Source: Reyranella sp. (lineage in GTDB: Bacteria > Pseudomonadota > Alphaproteobacteria > Reyranellales > Reyranellaceae). From it: a stretch of DNA of 64,000 bases. The notes under the pieces are model-generated. The model was not told the DNA's origin and did not search any database. It saw nothing but the letters and a program-made list of their open reading frames with translations. A program made the translations under genes and the position numbers. This document shows, piece by piece, positions 7,508 to 17,435 of this stretch; the stretch's first letter is position 1, and every line of letters begins with the position of its first letter. The DNA is taken from positions 186,001 to 250,000 of the forward strand of contig JAIEOV010000022.1 in assembly GCA_019750135.1 (NCBI GenBank). The letters are read 5' to 3'.

Positions 7508-10500
7508 ACTTGGGCCAGCTTGAGGCGCAGGCGATCGAGAGAAAGATAGATCACCGGTGTCGTATAGAGCGTGAAGATCTGGCTGAGGATGAGGCCGCCC
7601 ATGACGGTGATCCCGAGCGGCTGCCGCAACGACGCCCCCTGGCCGATGCCGATGGCGAGCGGCACGGCGCCCAGCACCGCGGCGGCCGTGGTCATCATGA
7701 TCGGCCGCAGGCGCACCACGGCGGCCTCGTGGATGGCCGCCCTGGCGTCGCGTTTCTCGTCGCGTTCCAGGTGGATCGCAACATCGACCATCATGATGGC
7801 GTTCTTCTTCACGATGCCGATGAGGAGGATGATGCCGATCAGCGCGATCATCGAGAACGGCACGCCGAACAGCAGCAGGGCCAGCGTGGCGCCGATCCCG
7901 GCCGAGGGCAGCGTCGACAGGATGGTCAGCGGATGAATGGTGTTCTCATAGAGGATGCCCAGCACGACATAGACGGCGACGAGTGCCGCGAGGATCAAAA
8001 GCGGTATCGTCGCCAGCGATTGACCGAAGACCTGGGCCGTACCCTGGAAGCCGCCGCGGATCGAGGCGGGTGCGCCGAGGTCGCGCATTGCCGCCTCGAT
8101 CGCCGCCTGCGCCGCGCTGAGCGAGCCACCCGGCGGCAGGTTGAAGGAAACCGTCGCCGCGACGAGGCCGCTCTGGTGGTTGACCTGGATCGCCGTGTGA
8201 TTGTCGGTGGACCGGGCGAAAGCCCGCAGCGGCACCATCGTTTCGGCGGCCGTGCTGTCGGCGCTGCCGCTCGATGTCCCGCCCCGGCTGTTGGAGATGG
8301 CGTTGGTCACGGCGTTCGCCTGGGCATTGGCATTGAGCGCGTTGGCGATCGACGTCGTCGTCCGGGGAACGACCGGCGTGAAGGGCTTCACGCCGCTCAC
8401 CGTGCCGCCTTGCATCTGGGTCTGCTGCGTGCCGGTGACATTCCCAGCGGCCGTGCTCAGGTAGATCCGATCGAGGTCCTGCGGGTGCTGCCAGTATTTG
8501 GGCGCCACCTCCATCACCACGAAATACTGATTGTAGGGATTGTAGATCGTCGAAACGGTGCGCTGGCCGAAAGCGTCGTAGAGCACGCCATCGATCTGGT
8601 TCGGTGCGAAGCCGTAGCGCGCCGCGGTGGCGCGGTCGATCGTCACGTAGGTCTGCAGGCCGTTCTGCTGCATGTCCGTATTGACGTCGGTCAGCTGATC
8701 CGGATGCTTGCCGAGCTCGGCGACCAGCTTGGGGACGAAGCTGTAGAGGGCGCCGGGGTCGTCGCCGCTCAACGTATACTGATAGGCCGCCGCCGTTTGC
8801 CGGCCGCCGATCCTCAGGTCCTGCTGCGCCTGCAGGATCAACCTCGCTCCGGAAATCGCGTTGAGCTTGGGACGCAGGCGCTGGACGATCTGCTGCGCCG
8901 AGGCGCCCCGCTCGGCGAGCGGCTTGAGGGCGATGAAGACATTGGCGGTATTGCCGGCGCGGCCGGCCGAGCCGGAGCCGGCGAACCCGAAGACCGAAGC
9001 GACCGCGGGATCCTTCTGCACGATGCCCTGCAGCTGGGCGAGCTTCTCGGACATCGCGGGAAAGGAGATGGCCTGGTCGGCGATGATCTGGCCGATCAGG
9101 ATGCCGGTGTCCTGCTCGGGGAACAGGGTCGACGGCAGCAGCCCGAACACGAAGACATTCCCCACCAGCAGGCCGATCAGGACGAGCCCGACCAGCAGCG
9201 GCCGGGCGAGCACGGCATGCAGCCCGCCTGCATAGGCCTGCCTGAACCGGTCGAACCGGCTCTCCGCCCAGGCGGCCCAGCGTGCCCGGACCGGCAGCTC
9301 CGCGCGGTCCTTCAGCAGGTGGGCGCACATGCAGGGCGTTATGGTGAGCGAGACCACCATCGAGATCAGGATGGCGATCGACAGCGTCACCGCGAATTCG
9401 TGAAACAAGAGGCCGAGGATGCCCGGCATCAGCAGGACCGGAATGAACACCGCGACCAGCGATACGCTCATCGAGACGACGGTGAAGCCGACCTCGGCGC
9501 TGCCGCGCAAGGCCGCCTCGCGCGGACCGAGGCCCGAGTCGAGATGGCGCACGATGTTCTCGAGAACGACCACGGCGTCATCGACGACGAAGCCGGTGCC
9601 GATGGTGAAGGCCATCAGCGAAAGATTGTCGATGCTGTAGCCCAGCAGGTACATCGGCCCGAACGTGCCGACGATCGACAAGGGCAACGCCACGGCCGGT
9701 ATCCAGATCGAGCGCGGCGATTGCAGGAAGACGAAGACCACGGCGATCACCAGCATCACGGCGATCGCGAGCGTGCGCCCGGTGTCGTCCACCGCAGCAT
9801 TGACCGACTGCGAGCGGTCCATGGCGACGTTGAGCCGGACGCCGTGCGGCAACGTCGCCTCGATCGAGGGCAGCAGCTTGCGAATCTGGGCGTCGGTGGC
9901 GACGATATTGGCGCCCGGTACCGGGAAGACGATGACGCCCACCGCCGGCGCGCCGTTGTAGAGGCCGACATTGCGGATGTTCTCGCTCGAATCGTCGACT
10001 TCGGCGACATCGCGCAACCGCACGGCCGAGTTGTTGCGGTAGGCGATGACGAGATCACGGTAATCCGCCGCCGCGGTCGCCTGATCGTTGGAGGTCACCT
10101 CGAACCGTTGCCCGCCCTGGTCGATGTCGCCCTTGGCGCTGTCGGCGTTGGCGGCCGACACCGCAGCCCGCACGTCCTCCATGCCGATGCCGTAGCTGCT
10201 GAGCTTGTTCGGCTCGAGCTCGATGCGGACGGCGGGCAGCGCAGCGCCGCCCAGCGTTATCTGCCCGACGCCGCTGATCTGGGAGAGCTGCTGTTGGATC
10301 ACCGTGTAGGCGCTGTCGTAGAGCTGTGGCCGGCTCAAGGTGTCCGAGGTGAGCGCCAGGATCATGATCGGCGCGTCGGCCGGGTTGAACTGGCGCCAGG
10401 TCGGATTGGCGCGCAACGTCGTCGGCAGGTCCGCGCGCGACGCCTGGATCGCCGCCTGGACGTCGCGCGAGGCGCCGTCGATGTCGCGATTGACATCGAA

Positions 10501-10782
10501 CTGGACGGCGATGGTCACTGCACCGACATAGCTGGTCGAGGTCAGCTGGTTCACGCCGGCGATCGTGGCCAGGCGCTTTTCGAGCGGCTCGGCGACGGTG
10601 GCCGCCATGGTCTCGGGCGCGGCCCCCGCCAGGGTCGCCTGGACGACCACCACGGGGAACGTGACGTTGGGCAACGGCGCCACCGGCAGATGGAAATAGG
10701 CGAGCGCTCCGGACAGGAGGATGGCGACGGCCAGCAGCGTCGTCGCCACCGGCCGGGCGATGAAGAGGGCGGAAATGTTCAC
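7441..10782 (-). CDS. mdtC: RND multidrug efflux permease, MdtC-like
   Basis: A 1113-residue inner-membrane proton antiporter of the RND family; MdtC-type proteins are about 1025 residues. It starts MNISALFIARPVATTLL. Transmembrane helix 4 keeps the paired aspartates (GFVVDDAVVVLENIV) and helix 10 the lysine (GIVKKNAIMMVD) of the proton relay. Two additions explain the extra length. One is an Ala/Asn/Ser/Thr-rich insert at about residues 777-846 in the second periplasmic porter loop. The other is a tail of about twenty residues (GARTSRSAHGLPDREPPARS) encoded by the palindromic repeat array, which also provides the stop. Its ATG overlaps the stop of the MdtB-like gene by four bases, so the pair probably forms the heteromeric MdtBC pump. 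Confidence 0.92.
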   Translation of the reverse strand: MNISALFIARPVATTLLAVAILLSGALAYFHLPVAPLPNVTFPVVVVQATLAGAAPETMAATVAEPLEKRLATIAGVNQLTSTSYVGAVTIAVQFDVNRDIDGASRDVQAAIQASRADLPTTLRANPTWRQFNPADAPIMILALTSDTLSRPQLYDSAYTVIQQQLSQISGVGQITLGGAALPAVRIELEPNKLSSYGIGMEDVRAAVSAANADSAKGDIDQGGQRFEVTSNDQATAAADYRDLVIAYRNNSAVRLRDVAEVDDSSENIRNVGLYNGAPAVGVIVFPVPGANIVATDAQIRKLLPSIEATLPHGVRLNVAMDRSQSVNAAVDDTGRTLAIAVMLVIAVVFVFLQSPRSIWIPAVALPLSIVGTFGPMYLLGYSIDNLSLMAFTIGTGFVVDDAVVVLENIVRHLDSGLGPREAALRGSAEVGFTVVSMSVSLVAVFIPVLLMPGILGLLFHEFAVTLSIAILISMVVSLTITPCMCAHLLKDRAELPVRARWAAWAESRFDRFRQAYAGGLHAVLARPLLVGLVLIGLLVGNVFVFGLLPSTLFPEQDTGILIGQIIADQAISFPAMSEKLAQLQGIVQKDPAVASVFGFAGSGSAGRAGNTANVFIALKPLAERGASAQQIVQRLRPKLNAISGARLILQAQQDLRIGGRQTAAAYQYTLSGDDPGALYSFVPKLVAELGKHPDQLTDVNTDMQQNGLQTYVTIDRATAARYGFAPNQIDGVLYDAFGQRTVSTIYNPYNQYFVVMEVAPKYWQHPQDLDRIYLSTAAGNVTGTQQTQMQGGTVSGVKPFTPVVPRTTTSIANALNANAQANAVTNAISNSRGGTSSGSADSTAAETMVPLRAFARSTDNHTAIQVNHQSGLVAATVSFNLPPGGSLSAAQAAIEAAMRDLGAPASIRGGFQGTAQVFGQSLATIPLLILAALVAVYVVLGILYENTIHPLTILSTLPSAGIGATLALLLFGVPFSMIALIGIILLIGIVKKNAIMMVDVAIHLERDEKRDARAAIHEAAVVRLRPIMMTTAAAVLGAVPLAIGIGQGASLRQPLGITVMGGLILSQIFTLYTTPVIYLSLDRLRLKLAQVAGARTSRSAHGLPDREPPARS

Positions 10783-13700
10783 GTCGGCCTGCCGCGGCGG
10801 AAACGCCGCGAAAGGCGATCGAAGGCCAAGTAGATCACCGGCGAGGTGAACAGGGTCAGGACCTGGCTCAAGGCGAGACCGCCGATGATCGCGAGGCCGA
10901 GCGGCTGGCGCAGCTCGGAGCCGGTGCCGCTGCCCAGCAGCAGCGGCAAGGCGCCCAGCATGGCGGCGAATGTCGTCATCAGGATGGGCCGGAAGCGCAG
11001 CAACGACGCCTCGAAGATCGCCTCCTCGGGCGACTTGCCGCGCTCCCGCTCGGCCTCCAGCGCGAAGTCGACGATCATGATCGCGTTCTTCTTGACGATG
11101 CCGATCAGCAGGACGATGCCGATGATGCCGATCACGTCGAGATCCCTGCCGCCGATCATCAGCGCCAGCAGCGCGCCGATGCCGGCCGAGGGCAATGTCG
11201 ACAGGATCGTCACGGGATGGATGAAGCTCTCGTACAGCACGCCCAGCACGATGTAGACGGCGATCAGGGCCGCGATCAGCAGGAAGACCTCGCTCGACAG
11301 GGAGTCCTCGAATGCCTGGGCGGCGCCCTGGAAGCTGCTGGTGATCGACGGCGGCAGGTGCACCGCCTGGATCGCCTGGTTGATGTCGTCGATGGCCGTG
11401 CTGAGCGATGCGCCTTCGGTCAGGTTGAACGATACGGTGACCGCGGGAAACTGTGCCAGATGATTGACGACCAGCGGCGCCTTGCCGACCTTGATGTCGG
11501 CGATGGCGGAAAGCGGCACCTGGCCCGTGCCGGCCGTCTGGGTCGGCAGATAGAGCGACCCCAATGACTGCAGGTTCGGCAGCCGGTCGTGCCGGGCCAC
11601 GAGGATCACGCGATACTGTGTCGACTGATTGAAGATCGTCGTGACGATGCGCTGGCCAAGCGCATCGTAGAGCGCATTGTCGATGGTCGCCGGAGTGATG
11701 CCGTAGCGCGCGGCAAGCGGGCGGTTGACCTCGATGTTGACCGTCGATCCGTCATTGTCGAGGTCGCTGGCGACGTCGGTGATCGATTTGATCCCTTTCA
11801 TCCGCTCGACGATCTGCGGGACGTATGTCTCGAAATCCTGCCGGTTGGGCCCGCGTAGCACGACCTGATACTGGTTGGGCGAGATCGTCGTATCGAGCGT
11901 CAGGTCCTGTTCGGGCTGCAGGTAGAGCTTGATGCCCGGGACGTCGGCGACTTCCCGCTGGATGCGCCGTGCGATCTGCTGCGCGCTCAGCGAGCGGTCG
12001 TCGACCCCCTTGAGATTGATCAGGAAGCGGCCGTTGTTCAGGGTCTTGTTGGTGCCGTCGATGCCGACATACGACGTCAGGCTGGTGACGCCGGCATCCT
12101 TCAGGATCGCGTCGGCCAGTGCCATCTGCCGCGCCGTCATCGCCTGGTACGAGACCGAGTTGTCGGCGACGCTGATCGCCTGGATGACGCCGACATCCTG
12201 CACGGGAAACAGTCCCTTGGGGATGACCACGTAAAGGGCACCCGTCAGCCCCACGGTGAGGGTCGCCACGACGAGGGTCAGGCCCTGATGACGCAGCACC
12301 CAGCGCAGGCCGCGCTCGTAGGCGGCCAGCGTCCTGTTGAACAGGCCTTCGCTGATGCGCTCGAACCGGCTCGGCGTGCGCTCGGACCGGCGCCGCAGCA
12401 TACGCGCGCAGAGCATCGGCACGAGGGTCAGGGAGACGACGCCGGAAAGCACGATCGTGATCGCGAGCGTGACGGCAAACTCGCTGAACAGTCGGCCGAT
12501 CACGCCACCCATGAACAGCAGGGGAATGAGCACCGCGATCAGCGACACGGTCAGGGAGAGGATGGTGAAGCCGATCTGCCCGGCCCCGGTCAGCGCGGCG
12601 TCGAGCGCCGACATGCCGTCTTCGAGGTAGCGCACGACGTTCTCGATCATCACGATCGAATCGTCGACGACGAAGCCGGTGGCGATGATCAGCGCCATCA
12701 GCGACAGGTTGTCGATCGAGTAACCGAGCTTGTACATCACCGCCAGCGTGCCGATCAGCGACACCGGCACGGAGATGCTGGGGATGATAGTTGCCGGCAC
12801 GTTGCGCAGGAAGACGAAGATCACCAGGACGACCAGCCCGATCGCGAGCACCAGCTCGAAGAAGGCGTCGTTCACCGAGGAGCGGATCACCCCGGTGCTG
12901 TCGGCCACGATCTCGACGTGCATCGACGGCGGCAGGCTGGCCAGCAGCTGCGGCAGCTGTTGCTTGATCTGATTGACGGTCTTGATGACGTTGGCGCCCG
13001 GCTGGCGCTGCACGTTGAGCACGATCGCCGCGGTGCCGTCGAACCAGGCGCCCTGCTCGGTGTTCTGGGCGGCCTGGCTCACTGTGGCCACGTCGCGCAG
13101 CAGGACCGGCGAGCCGTTCTGGTAGGAAATCACCGTGTTGAGATAGTCCTGCGGATCAGAGATCTGATCGTTGTCGTTGATCGTGTAGTCGAGCTCGGGT
13201 CCGTCGAAATTGCCTTTCGGCTGGCTCACGGTGACGTTGCCGAGCAGCGTGCGCAGGTCGTCGATATTCAGCCCGTAGGCGGCGAGCTTCTGCGGATCCG
13301 CCTCCACCCTGATCGCCGGCACGTTGCCGCCGGACGGGCTGACGAGGCCGACGCCGGGCACCTCGGCGATCTTCGACGCGAGCCGATTGTTGGCGATGTC
13401 CTGCAACTGGGTGAGCGACATCGCCTTGGACGTCACGGCCAGTGTCAGGATCGGCTGGTCGGCGGGATTGACCTTGGCATAGGTCGGCGGCGCCGGCAGG
13501 CCGCTCGGCAGGAAGCTGCCGGCGGCGTTGATCGCTTCCTGGACGTTCTGCTCGGCAACGTCGAGGTCGATCGACAGATCGAATTGCAGGGTGATGATCG
13601 AGGCCGTCGACGAGCTCGACGAGGTCATCTGCTGCAGCCCGGGAATCCGGCCGAGCTGGACCTCGAGCGGTGCGGTCACCGTGGTCGACGTCACCTGCGG

Positions 13701-13865
13701 GCTGGCGCCCGGATAGAACGTCTGCACCTGGATCGTCGGATAGTCGACGTCGGGCAGGGACGAGACCGGCAGGAAGACCACCGAGACGAGGCCGACGAGC
13801 ACGAGAGCAATCATCAGCAACGCCGTCGCCACCGGCCGCACGATGAACAGGCGGGAGATGTTCAT
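10779..13865 (-). CDS. mdtB: RND multidrug efflux permease, MdtB-like
   Basis: A 1028-residue RND permease of normal length, starting MNISRLFIVRPVATALL. It has the two-fold repeat of six transmembrane helices with large periplasmic loops. Helix 4 contains GFVVDDSIVMIENVV and helix 10 GIVKKNAIMIVDF, so the Asp-Asp and Lys relay residues are intact. With the MdtC-like neighbour it would form a heterotrimeric pump exporting drugs, bile-salt-like detergents or metabolites through an outer-membrane channel. It starts 15 bases after the fusion-protein stop and overlaps the next permease by four bases, so the three genes form one operon. No TolC-type channel gene is in the window. Confidence 0.93.
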   Translation of the reverse strand: MNISRLFIVRPVATALLMIALVLVGLVSVVFLPVSSLPDVDYPTIQVQTFYPGASPQVTSTTVTAPLEVQLGRIPGLQQMTSSSSSTASIITLQFDLSIDLDVAEQNVQEAINAAGSFLPSGLPAPPTYAKVNPADQPILTLAVTSKAMSLTQLQDIANNRLASKIAEVPGVGLVSPSGGNVPAIRVEADPQKLAAYGLNIDDLRTLLGNVTVSQPKGNFDGPELDYTINDNDQISDPQDYLNTVISYQNGSPVLLRDVATVSQAAQNTEQGAWFDGTAAIVLNVQRQPGANVIKTVNQIKQQLPQLLASLPPSMHVEIVADSTGVIRSSVNDAFFELVLAIGLVVLVIFVFLRNVPATIIPSISVPVSLIGTLAVMYKLGYSIDNLSLMALIIATGFVVDDSIVMIENVVRYLEDGMSALDAALTGAGQIGFTILSLTVSLIAVLIPLLFMGGVIGRLFSEFAVTLAITIVLSGVVSLTLVPMLCARMLRRRSERTPSRFERISEGLFNRTLAAYERGLRWVLRHQGLTLVVATLTVGLTGALYVVIPKGLFPVQDVGVIQAISVADNSVSYQAMTARQMALADAILKDAGVTSLTSYVGIDGTNKTLNNGRFLINLKGVDDRSLSAQQIARRIQREVADVPGIKLYLQPEQDLTLDTTISPNQYQVVLRGPNRQDFETYVPQIVERMKGIKSITDVASDLDNDGSTVNIEVNRPLAARYGITPATIDNALYDALGQRIVTTIFNQSTQYRVILVARHDRLPNLQSLGSLYLPTQTAGTGQVPLSAIADIKVGKAPLVVNHLAQFPAVTVSFNLTEGASLSTAIDDINQAIQAVHLPPSITSSFQGAAQAFEDSLSSEVFLLIAALIAVYIVLGVLYESFIHPVTILSTLPSAGIGALLALMIGGRDLDVIGIIGIVLLIGIVKKNAIMIVDFALEAERERGKSPEEAIFEASLLRFRPILMTTFAAMLGALPLLLGSGTGSELRQPLGLAIIGGLALSQVLTLFTSPVIYLAFDRLSRRFRRGRPT

Positions 13866-13880
13866 CGACCGCGTCCACGT

Positions 13881-15068
13881 TCACCGATCGGGAGCAGCTT
13901 GCTGTCCCGGCGCCGCGGCGACCTTGATCTTCGCGCCGTCGCTCAGTCGGTCCGTGCCGTCGGTGACGACGGTGTCGCCCGCATCGAGGCCGCTGGCGAT
14001 GACGGTGTTCTGCCCGTCGCTCGGCCCGAGCGTGACCTTGCGCACCGAAGCCGTATTGTCCTTGTTGACGAGATAGACGTAGTTGCCCGGCGCGCCGCTC
14101 AGCACGGCTGCCGTCGGCACGAGCACGGCCTGGTGCAGCGTATCCACGAGCAGCCGGACGTTGACGAATTCGTCGGGGAACAACGCTTCGTCGTCGTTGG
14201 CGAAGGTCGCGCGCAGCATGACGGTGCCGGTGCTCGTGGTCATCTGATTGTTGATGGCATACAGCGTGCCTGTCGCCAGCAGCTTGCTGCCGTCGCTGGT
14301 GTAAGCCATCACCGGCAACGTCACGCCGGCCGTGCGGAACCGCTCGACCACCTTCTGCAGATCGTTCTGGGCGACCGTGAACTCGACCGTTGTCGGCTTG
14401 ATCGTCGTGACGACGGCAATTCCGGTGCTCGACGAGCCGGTGATGTAGTTGCCCGGATCGACGAGGCGCAGGCCCACGCGGCCGGCGACGGGTGAGGTGA
14501 TGTGGCTGTAGGAGAGGTTGAGCCTGGCGGTCCGAACCGCCGCCTCATCGAGCTTCACCGTGCCCTCGTCCTGTTTGACGAGATAGGCCTGGTCCTCGGT
14601 CTGCTGGCGGGCGATCGAGTCGAGCTTGGTGAGCCGTTGGAAGCGCACCAGGTCCATCTTCGCCTCTTCGAGGAGGCCTTGGTCGCGCTGCAGCGTTCCG
14701 ATGGCCTGATCGAGTGCCGCCTGGAACGGCCGGGGATCGATCTCGGCCAGCACCTGGTCCTTCTGCACGTCCTGGCCTTCCTGGAAAGGCACGTCGATCA
14801 GGTAGCCGCTGACCGCCTGGTTGGGCATGACAGTGACCGTGGCGGTCGGCGTGACGGTCCCCAGTTCGTTGAGGGTAACCGGCATGTCGCCGCGCGTTGC
14901 TTTCATGACCCTGACAACCTGGGCGGCGGCGCCTCTCGTCTGCGGCTTCTGCGGCCATTTCTGCCAGAGTGCGAAGCCGATCGCGATCAGCACTGCCGAC
15001 GCCACGATCCAATGCACACCATGGACGCGCGGCTGACGAGCCATTTGTGTGTTCACATGTTCGGTCAT
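13881..15068 (-). CDS. mdtA: RND membrane fusion protein, MdtA-like
   Basis: A 395-residue periplasmic adaptor with an N-terminal membrane anchor (about residues 21-40). The sequence then follows the usual order: a lipoyl half (VPFQEGQDVQKDQVLAEIDP), an alpha-helical hairpin, the second lipoyl half (SPVAGRVGLRLVDPGN), then beta-barrel and membrane-proximal domains. It links the MdtB/MdtC-like permeases to an outer-membrane channel. Two ATGs, at 15068 and 15044, are possible starts; the first has GGAAG about nine bases upstream. It is the first gene of the efflux operon, and the 199 bases before it presumably hold the promoter. Confidence 0.92.
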   Translation of the reverse strand: MTEHVNTQMARQPRVHGVHWIVASAVLIAIGFALWQKWPQKPQTRGAAAQVVRVMKATRGDMPVTLNELGTVTPTATVTVMPNQAVSGYLIDVPFQEGQDVQKDQVLAEIDPRPFQAALDQAIGTLQRDQGLLEEAKMDLVRFQRLTKLDSIARQQTEDQAYLVKQDEGTVKLDEAAVRTARLNLSYSHITSPVAGRVGLRLVDPGNYITGSSSTGIAVVTTIKPTTVEFTVAQNDLQKVVERFRTAGVTLPVMAYTSDGSKLLATGTLYAINNQMTTSTGTVMLRATFANDDEALFPDEFVNVRLLVDTLHQAVLVPTAAVLSGAPGNYVYLVNKDNTASVRKVTLGPSDGQNTVIASGLDAGDTVVTDGTDRLSDGAKIKVAAAPGQQAAPDR

Positions 15069-15267
15069 GCCGTTGGACTTCCACCAGGCACTGAGCAGAC
15101 GTTGGTCGCCGCGCGAGGCTTATCAAGGACAAGGATTACGAGTTCGCACGAGCAGGCGACGGAAGCGACACCAACGATGGTATCGGCGTCATTGCACCAA
15201 GGTGTACCGCTTCCTGGAGCCGAGAAACCCACTCAAGTGCGACGGGTAGCGGAAACGGCGCAACCCC

Positions 15268-16509
15268 TCAGGGCTTGCGCTGCAGACCCCAGGTCTCGGC
15301 CAATAGCTCACAGATTCGCGCTGCCACCATGCGGTTGCCGGGGCTGAGGCCTTCGGCGTCGGCGAGATAGTGGATCTGGTCGGCGTAGATGGTGCTGGTG
15401 TCGTTCTTGAAGATGTCGCCGAGGTCGTAGATCGGCAGGCCGCGCTCGCGCAGCGTCATCATGCCGGCGACCATGCGGCGATAGAGCTCGCCGTAGCCGA
15501 GATCGCCGACGACGCGCCGTTCCGCCTCGGTCAGCGTCTTGCCCCAGGCCGGGATGGGCTGCAGGAAATAGGCCGACTTCACGCCGTTGTCGTGCGCCAC
15601 TGCCTCGGTCGCCCGGAAGTATTTCTGGTAGAGGTCGAGCTGGACGTCGAACAGCCGTTGCGGATTGTCGCGCACGTCCTTGGGCAGGGCGAACAGGCTC
15701 GGGATCGTCGTCCGCTTGCCGGACTTGAAGCTGTCCTTGCCCTTGGCTCCTGCCTCGATGGCACGAACCAGCAGGTAGGCGGCGTGCGATCGGCCGAGGA
15801 TCGGGGTGACCGACAAGGCGCCGGCGATGCGTCCCATCACCCAGCCGATCGCGGCGTCGCCGAAATTCTCGTCCGCGGCGAACGGGTTGGCTTCCAGGAA
15901 GTTGGCCGCCGGGCCTTCCAGGCGCTGGTCCATCTTCGGCTGGAAGTAGTAGTGCTCGTTGTAGCCGCTGAGATTGATGAAGGCGTCGACCGCCGTGGCA
16001 TACATCGAGAAGGCGATGAACGACTGCGGCTCCTTCCACGCGCCGGCGGCGGCATCCAGCACCATCCACGGCTTGCCGTTGGGGCTGACCCAGTGGGCGT
16101 TGAGTTCCTCCTCGAGATAGCGCGGATAGGGCGGCTTCTGGTTGCCTCCGAGATAGGCCGCCACCGAGCCGCCGCTGATCATGAGGACGTAGCCCTCGGC
16201 GGGCTTCAGGGTGGGGAAGTCGGGGCCGAACAGCCCAACATTGTTGGCCCACGAGATGCCGCACGGCGGGTTGGCGTGGTGCACGAACGCCCAGTAGGGA
16301 TGCGGATAGAGCGTGTCGATGAAGCGGCAGCCCGTGCCGCGCGTCATGTCGCGCACGTAGGTGTTCTGCGTGCGCTCGAACAACTCGGCCGCCGGCGTGT
16401 GGCGTCCGTCCTCGATATACAGCCAGCCGATCGCCATGAGCTCGACCGTGGCCAACGCGACGATCACCCCGATGACGATCGAGATGAGGGAGAAGAGGCG
16501 TTTTTTCAA
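15268..16509 (-). CDS. Membrane-anchored SGNH-hydrolase-like protein
   Basis: A 413-residue protein with one N-terminal membrane segment (about residues 6-28); the rest is probably periplasmic. A MISGGSVAAYLGG stretch at about residue 110 looks like the first SGNH block with Gly-Ser in place of GDS. The C-terminal DQIHYLADAEG could be the DxxH block (Asp and His of the triad). Proteins of this type often act as O-acetyl-transfer or deacetylation enzymes on envelope polysaccharides; the substrate here is unknown. The start is a TTG ten bases after the dioxygenase stop, so it is probably the last gene of a three-gene operon. Confidence 0.65.
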   Translation of the reverse strand: MKKRLFSLISIVIGVIVALATVELMAIGWLYIEDGRHTPAAELFERTQNTYVRDMTRGTGCRFIDTLYPHPYWAFVHHANPPCGISWANNVGLFGPDFPTLKPAEGYVLMISGGSVAAYLGGNQKPPYPRYLEEELNAHWVSPNGKPWMVLDAAAGAWKEPQSFIAFSMYATAVDAFINLSGYNEHYYFQPKMDQRLEGPAANFLEANPFAADENFGDAAIGWVMGRIAGALSVTPILGRSHAAYLLVRAIEAGAKGKDSFKSGKRTTIPSLFALPKDVRDNPQRLFDVQLDLYQKYFRATEAVAHDNGVKSAYFLQPIPAWGKTLTEAERRVVGDLGYGELYRRMVAGMMTLRERGLPIYDLGDIFKNDTSTIYADQIHYLADAEGLSPGNRMVAARICELLAETWGLQRKP

Positions 16510-16519
16510 ACGGGCCTGA

Positions 16520-17365
16520 TCACACTGGTCTCTCGCCGCTGATCTGGATGCGCCGCAGCAGGCGGCGGAACGGGCCGGTGTCGCCGAGCGCGATGTGCTT
16601 GGTGCTGCGATTGTCCCAGAAGGCGATGGAGCCCTTCTGCCAGCGATAGCGGAAGGTGAATTCCGGCCGGTTGCCGTGCTCGAACAGGAACTCGAGCAGC
16701 GGCTTGCTCTCGGCCTCGGTCATGCCCTCGAAGCCCACCGTGTAGGACTTGTTGACGAACAGCATCTTGCGCCCGGTCTCGGTATTGGTGCGCACCACGG
16801 GATGGCTGTTGCGCGTCTCGCGCCAGTCGGCGCCGTCGCGATGCTTGGTCGAGCGCCCTTTGTTTTTCCCGGCCTGCGGTCCCGCCACCATGATGTCGCT
16901 GTGCACGGCGCGCAGTCCCTCGAGCATCTTCTTCATGCCGTCCGACAGCGTCTCGTAGGCGAGGTACTGGTTGGCGAACATGGTGTCGCCGCTGTAGGGC
17001 GGGATGTCGATGCCGTAGAGGATGGCGCCCATCGGCGGTTCGGCGGTCATCGTGGTGTCGGCATGCCAGTCCTCGCCGACATAGCCCGTGTCGCCGGGCT
17101 CGCGGCGGACCATGACGATCTCGGGATCGTCGCCCATGCCGACGTAGTTGGGATGGATGAAGAGCTCGCCGAAGCGCCGGGCGAACGCCTTGTGCCGGGC
17201 GGTGTCTATTTCCTGGTCGCGGAAGAACACCACGCAGTGCTCGTTCAGCGCATCGCGGATCTCGCCGACGGTCTCGTCGTCGAGATCCTGGGCCACGTCG
17301 ACACCGGATATCTCGGCACCACCGGCGCCGGAAAGCAGACGAATCTCGAGACGCGTATTACGCAT
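16520..17365 (-). CDS. TauD/TfdA-family Fe(II)/2-oxoglutarate dioxygenase
   Basis: A 281-residue enzyme of normal length for the TauD family. The metal-binding facial triad is visible as His101 and Asp103 in EDWHADTTM and His257 in STKHIALG; arginines about ten residues later would bind 2-oxoglutarate. The substrate is not predictable, as TauD, TfdA and many catabolic or biosynthetic hydroxylases share this pattern. I chose the ATG at 17365 because upstream codons are arginine-rich and run into the preceding gene. It sits between two genes for membrane-anchored SGNH proteins on the same strand, with short spacers of 70 and 10 bases, which suggests a shared pathway. Confidence 0.85.
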   Translation of the reverse strand: MRNTRLEIRLLSGAGGAEISGVDVAQDLDDETVGEIRDALNEHCVVFFRDQEIDTARHKAFARRFGELFIHPNYVGMGDDPEIVMVRREPGDTGYVGEDWHADTTMTAEPPMGAILYGIDIPPYSGDTMFANQYLAYETLSDGMKKMLEGLRAVHSDIMVAGPQAGKNKGRSTKHRDGADWRETRNSHPVVRTNTETGRKMLFVNKSYTVGFEGMTEAESKPLLEFLFEHGNRPEFTFRYRWQKGSIAFWDNRSTKHIALGDTGPFRRLLRRIQISGERPV

Positions 17366-17435
17366 GGGCTCGCTCCGCCGTTGTTCGCTCAAGGCTACCG
17401 CAATGGGCGGCCTTTGCCAGCGGTCACTGGCCTGG

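Noticed and set aside
7477..10833. A 1118-codon open frame on the plus strand across the MdtC-like gene
   Set aside because: It is Arg, Asp, His and Gln rich with no domain, and lies antisense to a clear RND permease. In GC-rich DNA such shadows are expected.
12288..14495. A 735-codon plus-strand open frame over mdtB and mdtA
   Set aside because: Repeated DRD, HRR and GDR residues with no hydrophobic core; antisense to two well-supported genes.
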